Assembly (NCBI GenBank): GCA_029861845.1
Contig: JAOTYM010000021.1
Span: 1 to 43,591, forward strand
Length of the DNA stretch: 43,591 nt
Source of the DNA: Gammaproteobacteria bacterium
GTDB taxonomy: Bacteria > Pseudomonadota > Gammaproteobacteria > Acidiferrobacterales > SPGG2
Reading direction: 5' to 3'
Shown in pieces: positions 16,519 through 24,909 of this stretch. The notes below the pieces were generated by a model. That model saw nothing but the letters and a program-made list of their open reading frames with translations. It made no database searches and had not been told where the DNA came from. The position numbers and the translations under genes are program-made. Positions within the stretch are counted from its first letter, which is position 1. The number at the start of each line of letters is the position of its first letter.

Positions 16519-17511
16519 ATGCAACCCCAAGAACCATCACAAGACCCAATTCGGTTCGGTTTTGTACTGGTACCCAACTATTCGATGATTGCGTTTTCGT
16601 CCGCCATCGAACCTTTGCGAATGGCGAATAGATTAAGTAACAAACATCTCTATCAGTGGATAGTCATCTCCTCCGATGGTCGACCAGTAACTGCTAGTAA
16701 CGGATTACACATACAACCCGACTGTGCGATTGCCGATATCGAACCGTTATCGGCAGTGTTCGTATGTTCGGGTGTCGACGTTCATCTGGCCTATGATCAG
16801 GCATTGCTGTTCTGGCTACGTAAGCTTGCGCATCGGAAACTGACCATCGGCGCCCTTTGCACCGGTAGTTATATTCTTGCCAAGGCTGACCTGCTTGACG
16901 GCTACCGCTGTACCATCCATTGGGAAAACATAGCGAGTATGCGTGAGGAGTTCCCCAACATCGTAGTGTCCCCAGACTTATTCGAACTAGACCGTGACCG
17001 CTACACTTGCGCCGGTGGAACTGCTTCCTTGGATATGATGCTTCACCTTATCAGTCAACAACAGGATGCGACACTTGCGGCTGATATCTCCGAACAGTTT
17101 TTATGCGAACGTATTCGTGATCACCATGATCGACAGCGTATCCCATTACGTGCGCATATCGGCACTAGCCAACCCAAGCTTCTCCAGGCTGTCTCATTGA
17201 TGGAGGCAAACTTGGAAGAGCCCGCGAGCCTCGACGAACTCGCGCAACACGTCGGCATTTCTCGTCGTCAGCTCGAGCGGTTATTCCAAAAGTACCTACA
17301 GTGCGTACCAACTCGATATTACTTGGAATTGCGCTTGGCCCACGCGCGGCGCCTGTTATTACAAACCAGTATGTCTATCGTAGATGTCGCCCTCGCCTGT
17401 GGCTTTGTATCGGCACCTCATTTCAGCAAGTGTTATCGCGATTTCTTCGGTGTGCCGCCCCGCGACGAACGACGGCTACGATCGAGCGCTTCACGGGAGG
17501 CGCATGGGTGA
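16519..17511 (+). CDS. GbdR-like transcriptional regulator (DJ-1/PfpI domain + AraC HTH)
   Basis: 330 residues. Residues 10-190 form a DJ-1/PfpI (GATase1-like) domain with FGFVLVPNYSMIAFSSAIEP at the start and the nucleophile-elbow-like GALCTGSYILA. Residues 215-320 form an AraC HTH domain with LDELAQHVGISRRQLERLF and VDVALACGFVSAPHFSKCYR. This fusion is found in GbdR (glycine betaine/dimethylglycine), CdhR (carnitine) and ArgR-type activators, so it probably senses a methylated or quaternary amine. No good ribosome site precedes the ATG, but the domain starts at once after it. It lies 5 bp after a truncated ureohydrolase and upstream of the AOR cassette in the same direction. Confidence 0.88.
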   Translation: MQPQEPSQDPIRFGFVLVPNYSMIAFSSAIEPLRMANRLSNKHLYQWIVISSDGRPVTASNGLHIQPDCAIADIEPLSAVFVCSGVDVHLAYDQALLFWLRKLAHRKLTIGALCTGSYILAKADLLDGYRCTIHWENIASMREEFPNIVVSPDLFELDRDRYTCAGGTASLDMMLHLISQQQDATLAADISEQFLCERIRDHHDRQRIPLRAHIGTSQPKLLQAVSLMEANLEEPASLDELAQHVGISRRQLERLFQKYLQCVPTRYYLELRLAHARRLLLQTSMSIVDVALACGFVSAPHFSKCYRDFFGVPPRDERRLRSSASREAHG

Positions 17512-17555
17512 TGTAGTACGGGCCGCCACGTACATTGGCCTGGCGTGAGATCTGC

Positions 17556-17822
17556 ATGAAAATTTATGGGCTGCGCGGCGTTACCCATGGTGCCGGTAGA
17601 GTATTGACCGTGATGAGCGCAGAAGGGACGGCTGCTGTCCTTGATTCGATAACCGCCGATGATGATGTAATAACCCACGCCGGTGCGGGTAGACTGACCC
17701 AGTATCAAGAGAAGCGCGCCGGTGTCCTGGATCGCCTAATTAGAAGACATGACATCGTTGTGCTTTCTAAAGAGGATTGGGATAGAAAAAAGATGGAATT
17801 GGGAGACGCCATCTGGCGCTGA
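17556..17822 (+). CDS. Small protein of unknown function upstream of the ferredoxin and AOR genes
   Basis: 88 residues from the ATG at 17556 (an upstream in-frame TTG at 17535 is less likely). It begins MKIYGLRGVTHGAGRVLTVM and has a charged C-terminal half, RLIRRHDIVVLSKEDWDRKK. No cysteines, signal peptide or membrane segment. I do not recognise a family. It sits 44 bp after the regulator and 57 bp before the ferredoxin, in the same direction, so it is likely co-transcribed with the aldehyde oxidoreductase and could be a subunit or maturation factor. It could also be a chance frame, but its position and base composition argue against that. Confidence 0.55.
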   Translation: MKIYGLRGVTHGAGRVLTVMSAEGTAAVLDSITADDDVITHAGAGRLTQYQEKRAGVLDRLIRRHDIVVLSKEDWDRKKMELGDAIWR

Positions 17823-17879
17823 ATAGCCGGAATCGAGTAAAGTTGGGCACCAAAGCCTGTGAGGATGCGGAGCTAAACA

Positions 17880-18335
17880 ATGTACAAGTCGCTTTTGATA
17901 GACCCGGAGAAATGTACCAGTTGTCTACAGTGCGAGATGGCGTGTTCCTTTGAACACGAGGGCGTGTTCAATCCTGCCAAATCTCGCATCAAGGTGTTCG
18001 AGTTCGAACACGGACGCACCGCCATTCCCTACACTTGCACGCAGTGTGATGAGGCATGGTGCATGCAGGCATGCCCGGTCGATGCAATCACTATGAACAG
18101 AGTTACCGGCGCGAAAGAAGTTAATGACTCCTTGTGCGTCGGCTGTAAGGTATGTACGCTGGCGTGCCCATTCGGAACCATCAATTACAACCAAAACACG
18201 GGTAAAGTCATTAAGTGCGACCTATGTGGCGGTGATCCGGAGTGTGCAAAGGCATGCCCTACCGGCGCCATCACTTATGTAAATGCAGACTGGACCGGCT
18301 ACGAACGTATGCGTACGTGGGCCTTGAGTAGCTAA
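17880..18335 (+). CDS. Four-cluster ferredoxin, electron-transfer subunit of the AOR
   Basis: 151 residues with 16 cysteines in four 4Fe-4S patterns: C12/C15/C18/C22, C53/C56/C61/C65, C86/C89/C92/C96 and C113/C116/C122/C126. This is the HycB/CooF/DmsB-like iron-sulfur protein type, without a signal peptide, so cytoplasmic. A GGAG lies 7 bases before the ATG. It ends 37 bp before the aldehyde oxidoreductase gene. In bacterial AOR operons such as that of Aromatoleum a similar protein (AorA) carries electrons from the tungsten subunit onward. The same role is likely here. Confidence 0.92.
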   Translation: MYKSLLIDPEKCTSCLQCEMACSFEHEGVFNPAKSRIKVFEFEHGRTAIPYTCTQCDEAWCMQACPVDAITMNRVTGAKEVNDSLCVGCKVCTLACPFGTINYNQNTGKVIKCDLCGGDPECAKACPTGAITYVNADWTGYERMRTWALSS

Positions 18336-18372
18336 CGGCAAACCTCGGATAGCGGCGTAAACAGGTACTACT

Positions 18373-20193
18373 ATGGGATGGCAAAAAAAGATTCTTCGTG
18401 TAGATCTAACCAACGGTACGGCTGCGTCAGAGCCGCTTAATATGGAATGGGCTAACCTCTATCTGGGTGAACGTGGCCTAGCCACCAAATATCTATGGGA
18501 AAACATGGACCCCAAGGCCGATGCAATGGGACCTGGCAATGTTCTCGTTTTTGCCACCGGCCCACTGACAGGCACCATGGCTTCTACCAGTGGCCGCTAT
18601 GCAGTAGTGACCAAAGGGCCATTGACGGGCGCCATCGCCTGCTCTAACTCAGGCGGCAAGTTTGGTGCCGAGCTCAAGTTCGCAGGTTATGACCTATTGG
18701 TAATTCACGGAAAGTCTGCAACGCCTGTTTATCTTCATATCGTCGACGACAACGTAGAGGTCCTACCCGCCGACGACATCTGGGGAACATCCGTTTGGCA
18801 TACCGAAGAGTGGGTCAAGCAGCATCATCAAGATCCATTGATCAAGGTTGCATCAATTGGCGTGTCGGGTGAACGCGGTGTGCGGTTCGCGTGCATAGTA
18901 AACGATCTACATCGTGCGGCCGGACGCTCCGGGGTCGGTGCGGTGATGGGCTCAAAGAATCTTAAAGCAGTGGCGGTGCGCGGTACGGTCGGCGTTAAAG
19001 TCTACGACCCAGAAAGATTTATGGAGGCAGTAACCAAAACAAAAGCGTTGTTGTGGGATAGTGATGGTCGCCGCAGTCTCACGGAACATGGTACTAACGC
19101 CATGATAGATTCCATGCAAGAGTTTGGCGGCCTGCCCACGCGTAACTTTCAGGAAGTGCAATTTGGCGGTGTCGATAAGATCAATCCTGCCGCCATGGTT
19201 GAAACTAAACCAAGCGGGCATCGCAATTTAATCACCAATAAGGCGTGTTTTGGCTGCACTATCGCTTGCGGACGAATTGCCCACATCGACAAGGAACACT
19301 TTACTATCGTCAACCGCAAAGAATACTGGCACGCCTCCGGGGGATTGGAATACGAAACTGCCTATGCCTTTGGGCCCGTGGTCGGTATCGATGACATCGA
19401 TGCGCTCACGTTCGCGGGCTTTTTGATGAACGAACACGGCATGGACCCAATTTCGTTCGGGGTAACGCTAGCCGCCGCCATGGAACTTTACGAAATGGGG
19501 GTAATCACCGACAAAGACACCGATGGGGTGCCGCTCAACTTCGGTAATGCCGAAGCGTTGACCATCATGGCCGAAAAAACCGGTAAATACGAAGGCTTTG
19601 GTCAGATCTTGGGCCTGGGTTCGAAACGAATGTGTGAGAAGTACGGTCACCCCGAACTGTCTATGAGTGTAAAGGGGCAAGAGTTTGCCGGTTATGACTC
19701 GCGCGCCCTGCAAGGGATGGGGCTCGGTTATGCCACCAGCAACCGAGGCGCCTGCCATCTCAAGCATGACACGTTCGCAGAAGATATGGAGGACCAAACC
19801 GGTAAGGGTAAGGCAAGACCCTGCAAGGATTCCCAGGATGTAACCGCGATGGTCGATTCCAGCGGTGTCTGTCTGTTCACGACATCATCGTGGGGTGTCG
19901 AGGAATTTCAGCAACAAATCGACGCCGCGTGTGAAGGTGACTGGACCGTCGATCGGTTACGCGAAGTCGGCGAGCGCACCTGGAATCTAGAGCGTCAATT
20001 CAATCTTGCGGCGGGACTCACCGCCAAAGATGATACACTGCCGAAACGACTATTGGAGGTACCTGCACCCTCGGGGACCGCCAAGGGGCGGGTCAGCGAA
20101 CTCGGCAAGATGCTGCCGGAGTATTACAAGCTGCGGGGCTGGACGGCAGACGGTGTACCAACAAAAAAAACGCTCACGCGGCTTGGGCTGTAG
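18373..20193 (+). CDS. Tungsten-type aldehyde:ferredoxin oxidoreductase, catalytic subunit
   Basis: 606 residues, full length for the family. N-terminal GWQKKILRVDLTNG and RAAGRSGVGAVMGSKNLKAV mark domain 1, which binds the bis-pterin cofactor. Cluster ligands are C292, C295, C299 (CFGCTIAC) and C500 (DSSGVCLF), matching the spacing C288/C291/C295/C494 known from Pyrococcus furiosus AOR. The family oxidises aldehydes to carboxylic acids, passing electrons to ferredoxin, with tungsten in tungstopterin. The gene lies between the ferredoxin and a MoaD-like carrier, but no FAD subunit (AorC type) or tungstate transporter is in the window. The natural aldehyde is unknown; demethylation by-products such as formaldehyde, or betaine aldehyde, are candidates given the neighbours. 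Confidence 0.93.
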   Translation: MGWQKKILRVDLTNGTAASEPLNMEWANLYLGERGLATKYLWENMDPKADAMGPGNVLVFATGPLTGTMASTSGRYAVVTKGPLTGAIACSNSGGKFGAELKFAGYDLLVIHGKSATPVYLHIVDDNVEVLPADDIWGTSVWHTEEWVKQHHQDPLIKVASIGVSGERGVRFACIVNDLHRAAGRSGVGAVMGSKNLKAVAVRGTVGVKVYDPERFMEAVTKTKALLWDSDGRRSLTEHGTNAMIDSMQEFGGLPTRNFQEVQFGGVDKINPAAMVETKPSGHRNLITNKACFGCTIACGRIAHIDKEHFTIVNRKEYWHASGGLEYETAYAFGPVVGIDDIDALTFAGFLMNEHGMDPISFGVTLAAAMELYEMGVITDKDTDGVPLNFGNAEALTIMAEKTGKYEGFGQILGLGSKRMCEKYGHPELSMSVKGQEFAGYDSRALQGMGLGYATSNRGACHLKHDTFAEDMEDQTGKGKARPCKDSQDVTAMVDSSGVCLFTTSSWGVEEFQQQIDAACEGDWTVDRLREVGERTWNLERQFNLAAGLTAKDDTLPKRLLEVPAPSGTAKGRVSELGKMLPEYYKLRGWTADGVPTKKTLTRLGL

Positions 20194-20217
20194 ATTAATC
20201 ACTACACCACACCGCAT

Positions 20218-20469
20218 ATGAAGATTCAGGTTAGAAGCGCCGGCGTGCTCGCCAAGTATCTACCCGCCGGCAGCATCATGAATGTTGTTGAACTCGAGAT
20301 CGCGGAGGCGGCCACCCCGCTCGACGTAATCAAGCAACTCGGGATGCCGATAAACGGGCAATATTTCGTCGCCCTGAACGGTGAGCTTGTCACCAAGAAT
20401 GAACGCGACTGTCGCACCCTGGCCGCGAACGACAAGCTTTCGATTATGCCGCCCCTAAGAGGGGGCTAA
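20218..20469 (+). CDS. MoaD/ThiS-like sulfur carrier protein
   Basis: 83 residues with a ubiquitin-like pattern and the C-terminal PPLRGG, the double glycine that is adenylated and thiocarboxylated. Such proteins supply sulfur for the dithiolene of molybdo- or tungstopterin. A copy placed right after an AOR gene (24 bp) is common in AOR operons and is probably dedicated to the tungsten cofactor. The stop is 7 bp from the end of the convergent flavoprotein gene. Confidence 0.9.
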   Translation: MKIQVRSAGVLAKYLPAGSIMNVVELEIAEAATPLDVIKQLGMPINGQYFVALNGELVTKNERDCRTLAANDKLSIMPPLRGG

Positions 20470-20476
20470 GGCGGTA

Positions 20477-22891
20477 TCACTGTCGTAGCCGCTCGTTTTC
20501 TGGATCATAGATCGGTTCATCTATCACCACCGCGCTGCGACGATCGCCTAGAATCGCAACGTCGAACTCGGTGCCCATGGCCGCGTACCTAGATTCCACG
20601 TAGGCAAATGCAATGGTTCGCTGGACCGTGTAACCATAAGCGCCACTGGTGGTGATGCCAATAATTCGCTCACCGTCGTAGACTGGCTCATTACCGAGCG
20701 GATCGGCGTTGTCGGTATCAACGCTAAGGTAAACCAACTGCAAATCGACGCCGTTGTCTTTGCGCGATTGCACTACACTGCGACCAATGAATTCCTTATC
20801 CAACTTTACGAACCGGTGTAGACCTGCCTCGATCGGGGTTATCTCGGTGGTCAACTCGCTACCCCAAGCACGATACCCCTTTTCCATGCGCATAGCATTG
20901 ACCGCGTAGGTGCCAAAGTTCGCAATACCATGCTCGGCGCCGGCTTCCATCAACGCGTCGTAGAGCGTCACCATGCGTTTGATTGGATGGTGAAGCTCCC
21001 AACCCAGCTCGCCGACATATGATACGCGCAACGCTCGTGTTGGCACGCCGGCTACTTCGATCTCCTTGCCACGCATCCACGCAAAGGTGTCGTTTTCCAA
21101 ACTAGTTTTGGTCAATTTCTTAAGCACGTCACGCGAACGTGGACCCGCTAATACCAAGCAACCATAGTCTTCAGTAACGTTGGCGATGGCTACGTCCTCG
21201 TCAGCGTTAATGTGTCGCGACATCCAATCCAAGTCGTGCAACTCGGCCATCGCACCCGACAACACATAAAACCAATTGTCACTAAAACGAGTAACAGTGG
21301 CCTCACACTCGATGCCACCCAACTCGCCCAGCATATGCACCAGTGCCACACCGCCATTACGCCTAGGCATGCGATTGGCACATATACGATTGAGAAACGC
21401 TGCTGCATCCTTACCGGTGACATCGTATTTGGCAAAACTGCTTAGATCGAGAACGCCTACACGCTCGCGTACCGCCTTGCACTCTTCGCCCACAGGATCG
21501 AACCAATTCGTACGTCGAAAGCTGTAACGCTCCTGCTCACCATTCTTGGCAAACCACTTTACACGTTCCCAGCCGAATGTGTCCGCAAAGACTGCACCCT
21601 GTTCCTTTAGCTTGTTATAAATAGGGGTAGTCTTTACTGGCCGGCCTGCTTCACGAAATTCACCCGGAAAATGGACTTGATACATATGTTGATATTCATC
21701 GATCGATTTCTTCAGGCAATAATCGCCCACGGCCCAATCACCGTAACGACGTGGATCGAAACCGAGCATATTGATTTCGGTCTGGCCATGCATCATCCAT
21801 TGCGCCAAGTATTTGCCAGCGCCGGGCCCCTGGGTGATGCCAATACTGGCGCCACAACACATCCAATAGTTGCGCAGACCAGGGGCCGGTCCCAGGAGAA
21901 AATTACCGTCTGGGCAATGGGTAATAGGTCCACTAACTACGCGTTTGATCCCCGCCTTCTCGAAAATGGGAATGCGCTTCATGGCCCACTCAAGGCTTGT
22001 TGCCAATCGATCGAGGTCTGGCGGTAGTAACTCCATGTCGAAGCGCCAATCGATACCATCGAGCCCCCAGGCCTCGGCGTTTTCCATCTCGTATGGACCG
22101 ACGAGCAACCCTTGCTGTTCTTGTCGGTAATAGCAAGACGCCCGTGGATCACGTATCACGGGTGGTTCTTTCTCTAGCGCCTCAACTTCCGGAAGATTCT
22201 CGGTGACGATGAATTGATGAACCATATTCACGATCGGTACCTTTAATTCGACCATGGCGCCGACCTGCGGTCCAAAACTGCCTGCTGCATTGACTACATG
22301 TTCACATACGATGTTCCCGTTTTCGGTCATCACCTCCCACTCGCCACTTGGCAGTAAATTGATATCTAGCACGCGATTGTGGCGATAGATCTCGGCCCCG
22401 GCTTGGCGTGCACCGATTGCCATGGCGTTAGTGATGCTGGCGGGATCGGTGTGACCATCGTTCGGGGTGTAAGCACCCATCACGACATCCTCCAGTTCTA
22501 ATAGTGGGTGTAGTCGTTTTATTTCGCTTGGCCCAATGAGGTGGCACTCAGCCCCGACATAATCCAAAACACCCTTAACGTAATGAAACCAGTCGGCTTC
22601 ATCTTGGTTGGTGGCCAGACGAATGGCGCCGCAGCCATGCCAACCCGTTGATTGGCCAGTCTCTGCCTCCAACCGCTGATACAGTCCGATACCGTACTCA
22701 TGGATCTTGGCCATATTGAGGTCGCCGATGAAATTCGGGATTAGGCCGGCCGCGTGCCAGGTGGAGCCTGACGTAAGCTCACCCTTTTCGACCAGTACCA
22801 CGTCTGACCAGCCTTCCTTGGCCAGGTGGTACAGCAGTCCGGCCCCCATCGCGCCACCGCCGATTACTACAACACGTGCGTGCGATTTCAT
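20477..22891 (-). CDS. Dimethylglycine/sarcosine-dehydrogenase-like flavoprotein with GcvT domain
   Basis: 804 residues. Residues 6-370 are a DAO-type FAD domain with GGGAMG (11-16) and SGSTWHAAGL, whose H46 matches the histidine that binds FAD covalently in dimethylglycine dehydrogenase. A linker domain (370-425) and a GcvT-like folate-binding domain with its C-terminal barrel (about 425-800) follow. This is the layout of dimethylglycine and sarcosine dehydrogenases, which oxidise N-methyl groups and hand the one-carbon unit to tetrahydrofolate. AGGAGG precedes the ATG at 22891. It lies 95 bp downstream of the mttB-type gene on the same strand, so the two probably form an operon. The exact N-methyl substrate is open. 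Confidence 0.9.
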   Translation of the reverse strand: MKSHARVVVIGGGAMGAGLLYHLAKEGWSDVVLVEKGELTSGSTWHAAGLIPNFIGDLNMAKIHEYGIGLYQRLEAETGQSTGWHGCGAIRLATNQDEADWFHYVKGVLDYVGAECHLIGPSEIKRLHPLLELEDVVMGAYTPNDGHTDPASITNAMAIGARQAGAEIYRHNRVLDINLLPSGEWEVMTENGNIVCEHVVNAAGSFGPQVGAMVELKVPIVNMVHQFIVTENLPEVEALEKEPPVIRDPRASCYYRQEQQGLLVGPYEMENAEAWGLDGIDWRFDMELLPPDLDRLATSLEWAMKRIPIFEKAGIKRVVSGPITHCPDGNFLLGPAPGLRNYWMCCGASIGITQGPGAGKYLAQWMMHGQTEINMLGFDPRRYGDWAVGDYCLKKSIDEYQHMYQVHFPGEFREAGRPVKTTPIYNKLKEQGAVFADTFGWERVKWFAKNGEQERYSFRRTNWFDPVGEECKAVRERVGVLDLSSFAKYDVTGKDAAAFLNRICANRMPRRNGGVALVHMLGELGGIECEATVTRFSDNWFYVLSGAMAELHDLDWMSRHINADEDVAIANVTEDYGCLVLAGPRSRDVLKKLTKTSLENDTFAWMRGKEIEVAGVPTRALRVSYVGELGWELHHPIKRMVTLYDALMEAGAEHGIANFGTYAVNAMRMEKGYRAWGSELTTEITPIEAGLHRFVKLDKEFIGRSVVQSRKDNGVDLQLVYLSVDTDNADPLGNEPVYDGERIIGITTSGAYGYTVQRTIAFAYVESRYAAMGTEFDVAILGDRRSAVVIDEPIYDPENERLRQ

Positions 22892-22986
22892 CTTGCAATC
22901 CTCCTCGTGGATTTTGTGCTCGGCGTCTAACCTGCGGTGCTGGATGTCAGCTGCGAACCATCGGTCCCATCTGAGTTATTGTAACG

Positions 22987-24564
22987 TTATGTACGCCGCA
23001 GACTACCGACCACCATATTGGCTCTTGGTAACCGAACTGGAAATTGCTCTCGGATCTTTGCATCCGTCTCGGCGTCGATGTGATCGGGATAGTGATCCGA
23101 AAGAATTTCTTCTACACGCGCCTTGGCCCGTTGCAATACGTCGGTCGAACCCTGCTCCTTCCATTCCTTAGGGCTCGTGCGATCGCCGACGTCCGGATAG
23201 ATGTACTCTTTTTGCATCAGATCCATCGTCTGGCTATGGCCAAGAAAGTGTCCTGGACCCTCAGTACATACTTCGCGCATCACTTCGAGTGAAAGCGTGT
23301 CGTCATTAACCTCGATGCCGCGTACGGTACGATTGATGGCACCGAGCATATCGTTGTCGATCACGTAGCTTTCATAACTACATCCCAAGAGACTCGCTTG
23401 CATACCGGCGGATTCATAAACCAGGTTGGCCCCGGAGTGGCCTGCCAACGTATTGGTGTAAGACTTCTCGTAACCGGATTGCGCGTCAGGTAGCTTGGAA
23501 TCCGCCATGCCGGCAGCAATGCCGGTGGGCAGATCATAATACCTGCCCATTTGTGCGCACGCAGCCATGAGCACGGCTTGCTCGCCACTGCCGCCGCTCA
23601 TGGCGCCAGTACGTAAGTCAGACACAAATGGCCACGGACCATAGATGGCCGGATGTTTAGGTACGATTGCATTGACATAGACCAGACCAGCTAACACCTC
23701 GGCGACTTCCTGCACCACGGCGCCGGCCAGTGCCGCCGGACTTGTCGCCCCTGCCTGACCAGCCGCAAGCAATAGGATGGGCATGCCGTTGCGGACGCAA
23801 GCCTCTAGCGTGTGACAGGCATCTTCAGCAAAACGTAGTGGTGGCACCACAAAACAACTGGAATTGCTGACAAACGGACGTTCACGCCACTTGGTTTCGC
23901 CGCCGGCGATGATATGTAGCATCTGTACTGCTTCTTCGAGGTGCTCGGGTAGGACGAAACTGGTGCCCACATGCTTGCTCGTACCCGACACACACGCGTA
24001 ACACGTATTAAAGTCCATCTCCCGAGGATCGGTCAGATCGCGTGCCACCATTGATCGTTGGTAGTAGTGGATGTGATCCATCTTATCGACCAGTCGGGCA
24101 ACGTTATAGAGATCAGCTATTGTCGTTTCACGGTATTCGCGTGTCTCCCAGTCCACGACATTGACCGCTGCCCCCGCCGTGCCAAAGTAAACTTTAGTGT
24201 CCGTGAGCTCCATGTCATGCTTGGGATCCTGCGCGTGCAGGACGAAATCACGCCCGGCGTTGGCCACCGTGTCTTCAACCAGTGAGCGCGGAAATAATAA
24301 ACGGCCTTCGCTGCTCAGCCTGCCGCCAGCCTTTGTGACCAATTCAATGCAGGATGGGATTGCCTGTGACAGACCGATGTTATCCAGCACGTCTAGCACC
24401 GCTTCATGAATGCGGCTGATCTGACTCTCCGTCAGCGGCAGATAGCGGCCACCCCGCATACCCGGACGGACTGCCTTTTCTTCGTCCGGTGTCGGCGCCG
24501 CCCTAAGGGCACGTTTGGCCGCGCGCCCACCCATGCGTTTACTCTTTGCCTGTGAATCGCTCAT
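22987..24564 (-). CDS. MttB-family (trimethylamine methyltransferase-like) protein, non-pyrrolysine type
   Basis: 525 residues read without any internal amber codon, so this is a non-pyrrolysine member of the MttB superfamily, like the glycine betaine methyltransferase MtgB. Typical segments are RGGRYLPLTESQISRIHEAV near residue 40, AHSGANLVYESAGMQASLLG-like glycine-rich parts (around 395-415) and a C-terminal GPGHFLGHSQTM. Known members move a methyl group from a quaternary amine to a cobalamin protein. No corrinoid protein or RamA-type activase gene is in the window. GAAGGAC lies before the ATG. The gene is upstream of the DMGDH/GcvT-like gene, which suggests the two act in succession on a quaternary or tertiary amine. 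Confidence 0.9.
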   Translation of the reverse strand: MSDSQAKSKRMGGRAAKRALRAAPTPDEEKAVRPGMRGGRYLPLTESQISRIHEAVLDVLDNIGLSQAIPSCIELVTKAGGRLSSEGRLLFPRSLVEDTVANAGRDFVLHAQDPKHDMELTDTKVYFGTAGAAVNVVDWETREYRETTIADLYNVARLVDKMDHIHYYQRSMVARDLTDPREMDFNTCYACVSGTSKHVGTSFVLPEHLEEAVQMLHIIAGGETKWRERPFVSNSSCFVVPPLRFAEDACHTLEACVRNGMPILLLAAGQAGATSPAALAGAVVQEVAEVLAGLVYVNAIVPKHPAIYGPWPFVSDLRTGAMSGGSGEQAVLMAACAQMGRYYDLPTGIAAGMADSKLPDAQSGYEKSYTNTLAGHSGANLVYESAGMQASLLGCSYESYVIDNDMLGAINRTVRGIEVNDDTLSLEVMREVCTEGPGHFLGHSQTMDLMQKEYIYPDVGDRTSPKEWKEQGSTDVLQRAKARVEEILSDHYPDHIDAETDAKIREQFPVRLPRANMVVGSLRRT

Positions 24565-24607
24565 AAGTCCTTCGGTCTCACATTGCCGAGGCGCATATGG
24601 TGCCTGA

Positions 24608-24640
24608 GTTGGCTACCGCTTTCTAGCAAAGCTAGCCAAC
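24608..24640. promoter_or_regulatory. Strong stem-loop upstream of the mttB-type gene
   Basis: GTTGGCTA (24608-24615) pairs with TAGCCAAC (24633-24640), and inside it GCTTT (24618-24622) pairs with AAAGC (24628-24632). This gives a 13-bp stem with a 2-base bulge and a 5-base loop. It lies 44 bases before the mttB start, so it would be in the leader RNA, or it could end transcription of the broken regulator. There is no U-run directly after it on the minus strand. Confidence 0.6.
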
Positions 24641-24647
24641 AACCGTG

Positions 24648-24764
24648 TCAGTATGGCCCAATCGCCGCGACAAAAGACAGCATTGCAAAACTCGAGACCA
24701 GAAAGAAACCAGCCGCACGCGCCGCTGGCTCGCTAGGAGCCCCATATCTCCCGCTATCGTTCAT
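24648..24764 (-). pseudogene. N-terminal relic of a second GbdR-like regulator
   Basis: A 38-codon frame from the ATG at 24764 to the TGA at 24648. Residues 19-37, GFFLVSSFAMLSFVAAIGP, align with GFVLVPNYSMIAFSSAIEP near the start of the intact regulator at 16519 and keep the same distance from the start codon. The frame stops just where the family continues with E-P-L-R-x-A-N. The rest of the DJ-1 and HTH domains is gone. A short leader peptide is the alternative reading, but the match to the regulator family explains the sequence better. Confidence 0.65.
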
Positions 24765-24909
24765 CTACATTGACGCCGGCGACGGTAAAGTAATCTGACA
24801 TGACGGCATAGACAAGCGCCATGATTCTAGGTCACCTATACCCAAGCTCGGCTCAATCGAATAGCATAGCCAACACATATGCCGATAGTGTGACACCGAC
24901 CAGGAGCCC

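Larger units (their letters stand above)
24565..24909. other. Divergent gap between mttB-type gene and betC
   Basis: About 345 bp. From left to right it holds a strong stem-loop (24608-24640), the N-terminal relic of a GbdR-like regulator on the minus strand (24648-24764), and some 145 bp without recognisable content before betC. Promoters for both directions must lie here; I see no clear -35/-10 pair. Confidence 0.5.

Noticed and set aside
20451..20466. GC-rich hairpin at the end of the MoaD-like gene
   Set aside because: It is made by the codons for PPLRGG, has a 3-base loop with a bulge and no T-run; not a convincing terminator.
22987..24564. Pyrrolysine-containing trimethylamine methyltransferase
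   Set aside because: The frame has no internal TAG, so this is a non-pyrrolysine member.
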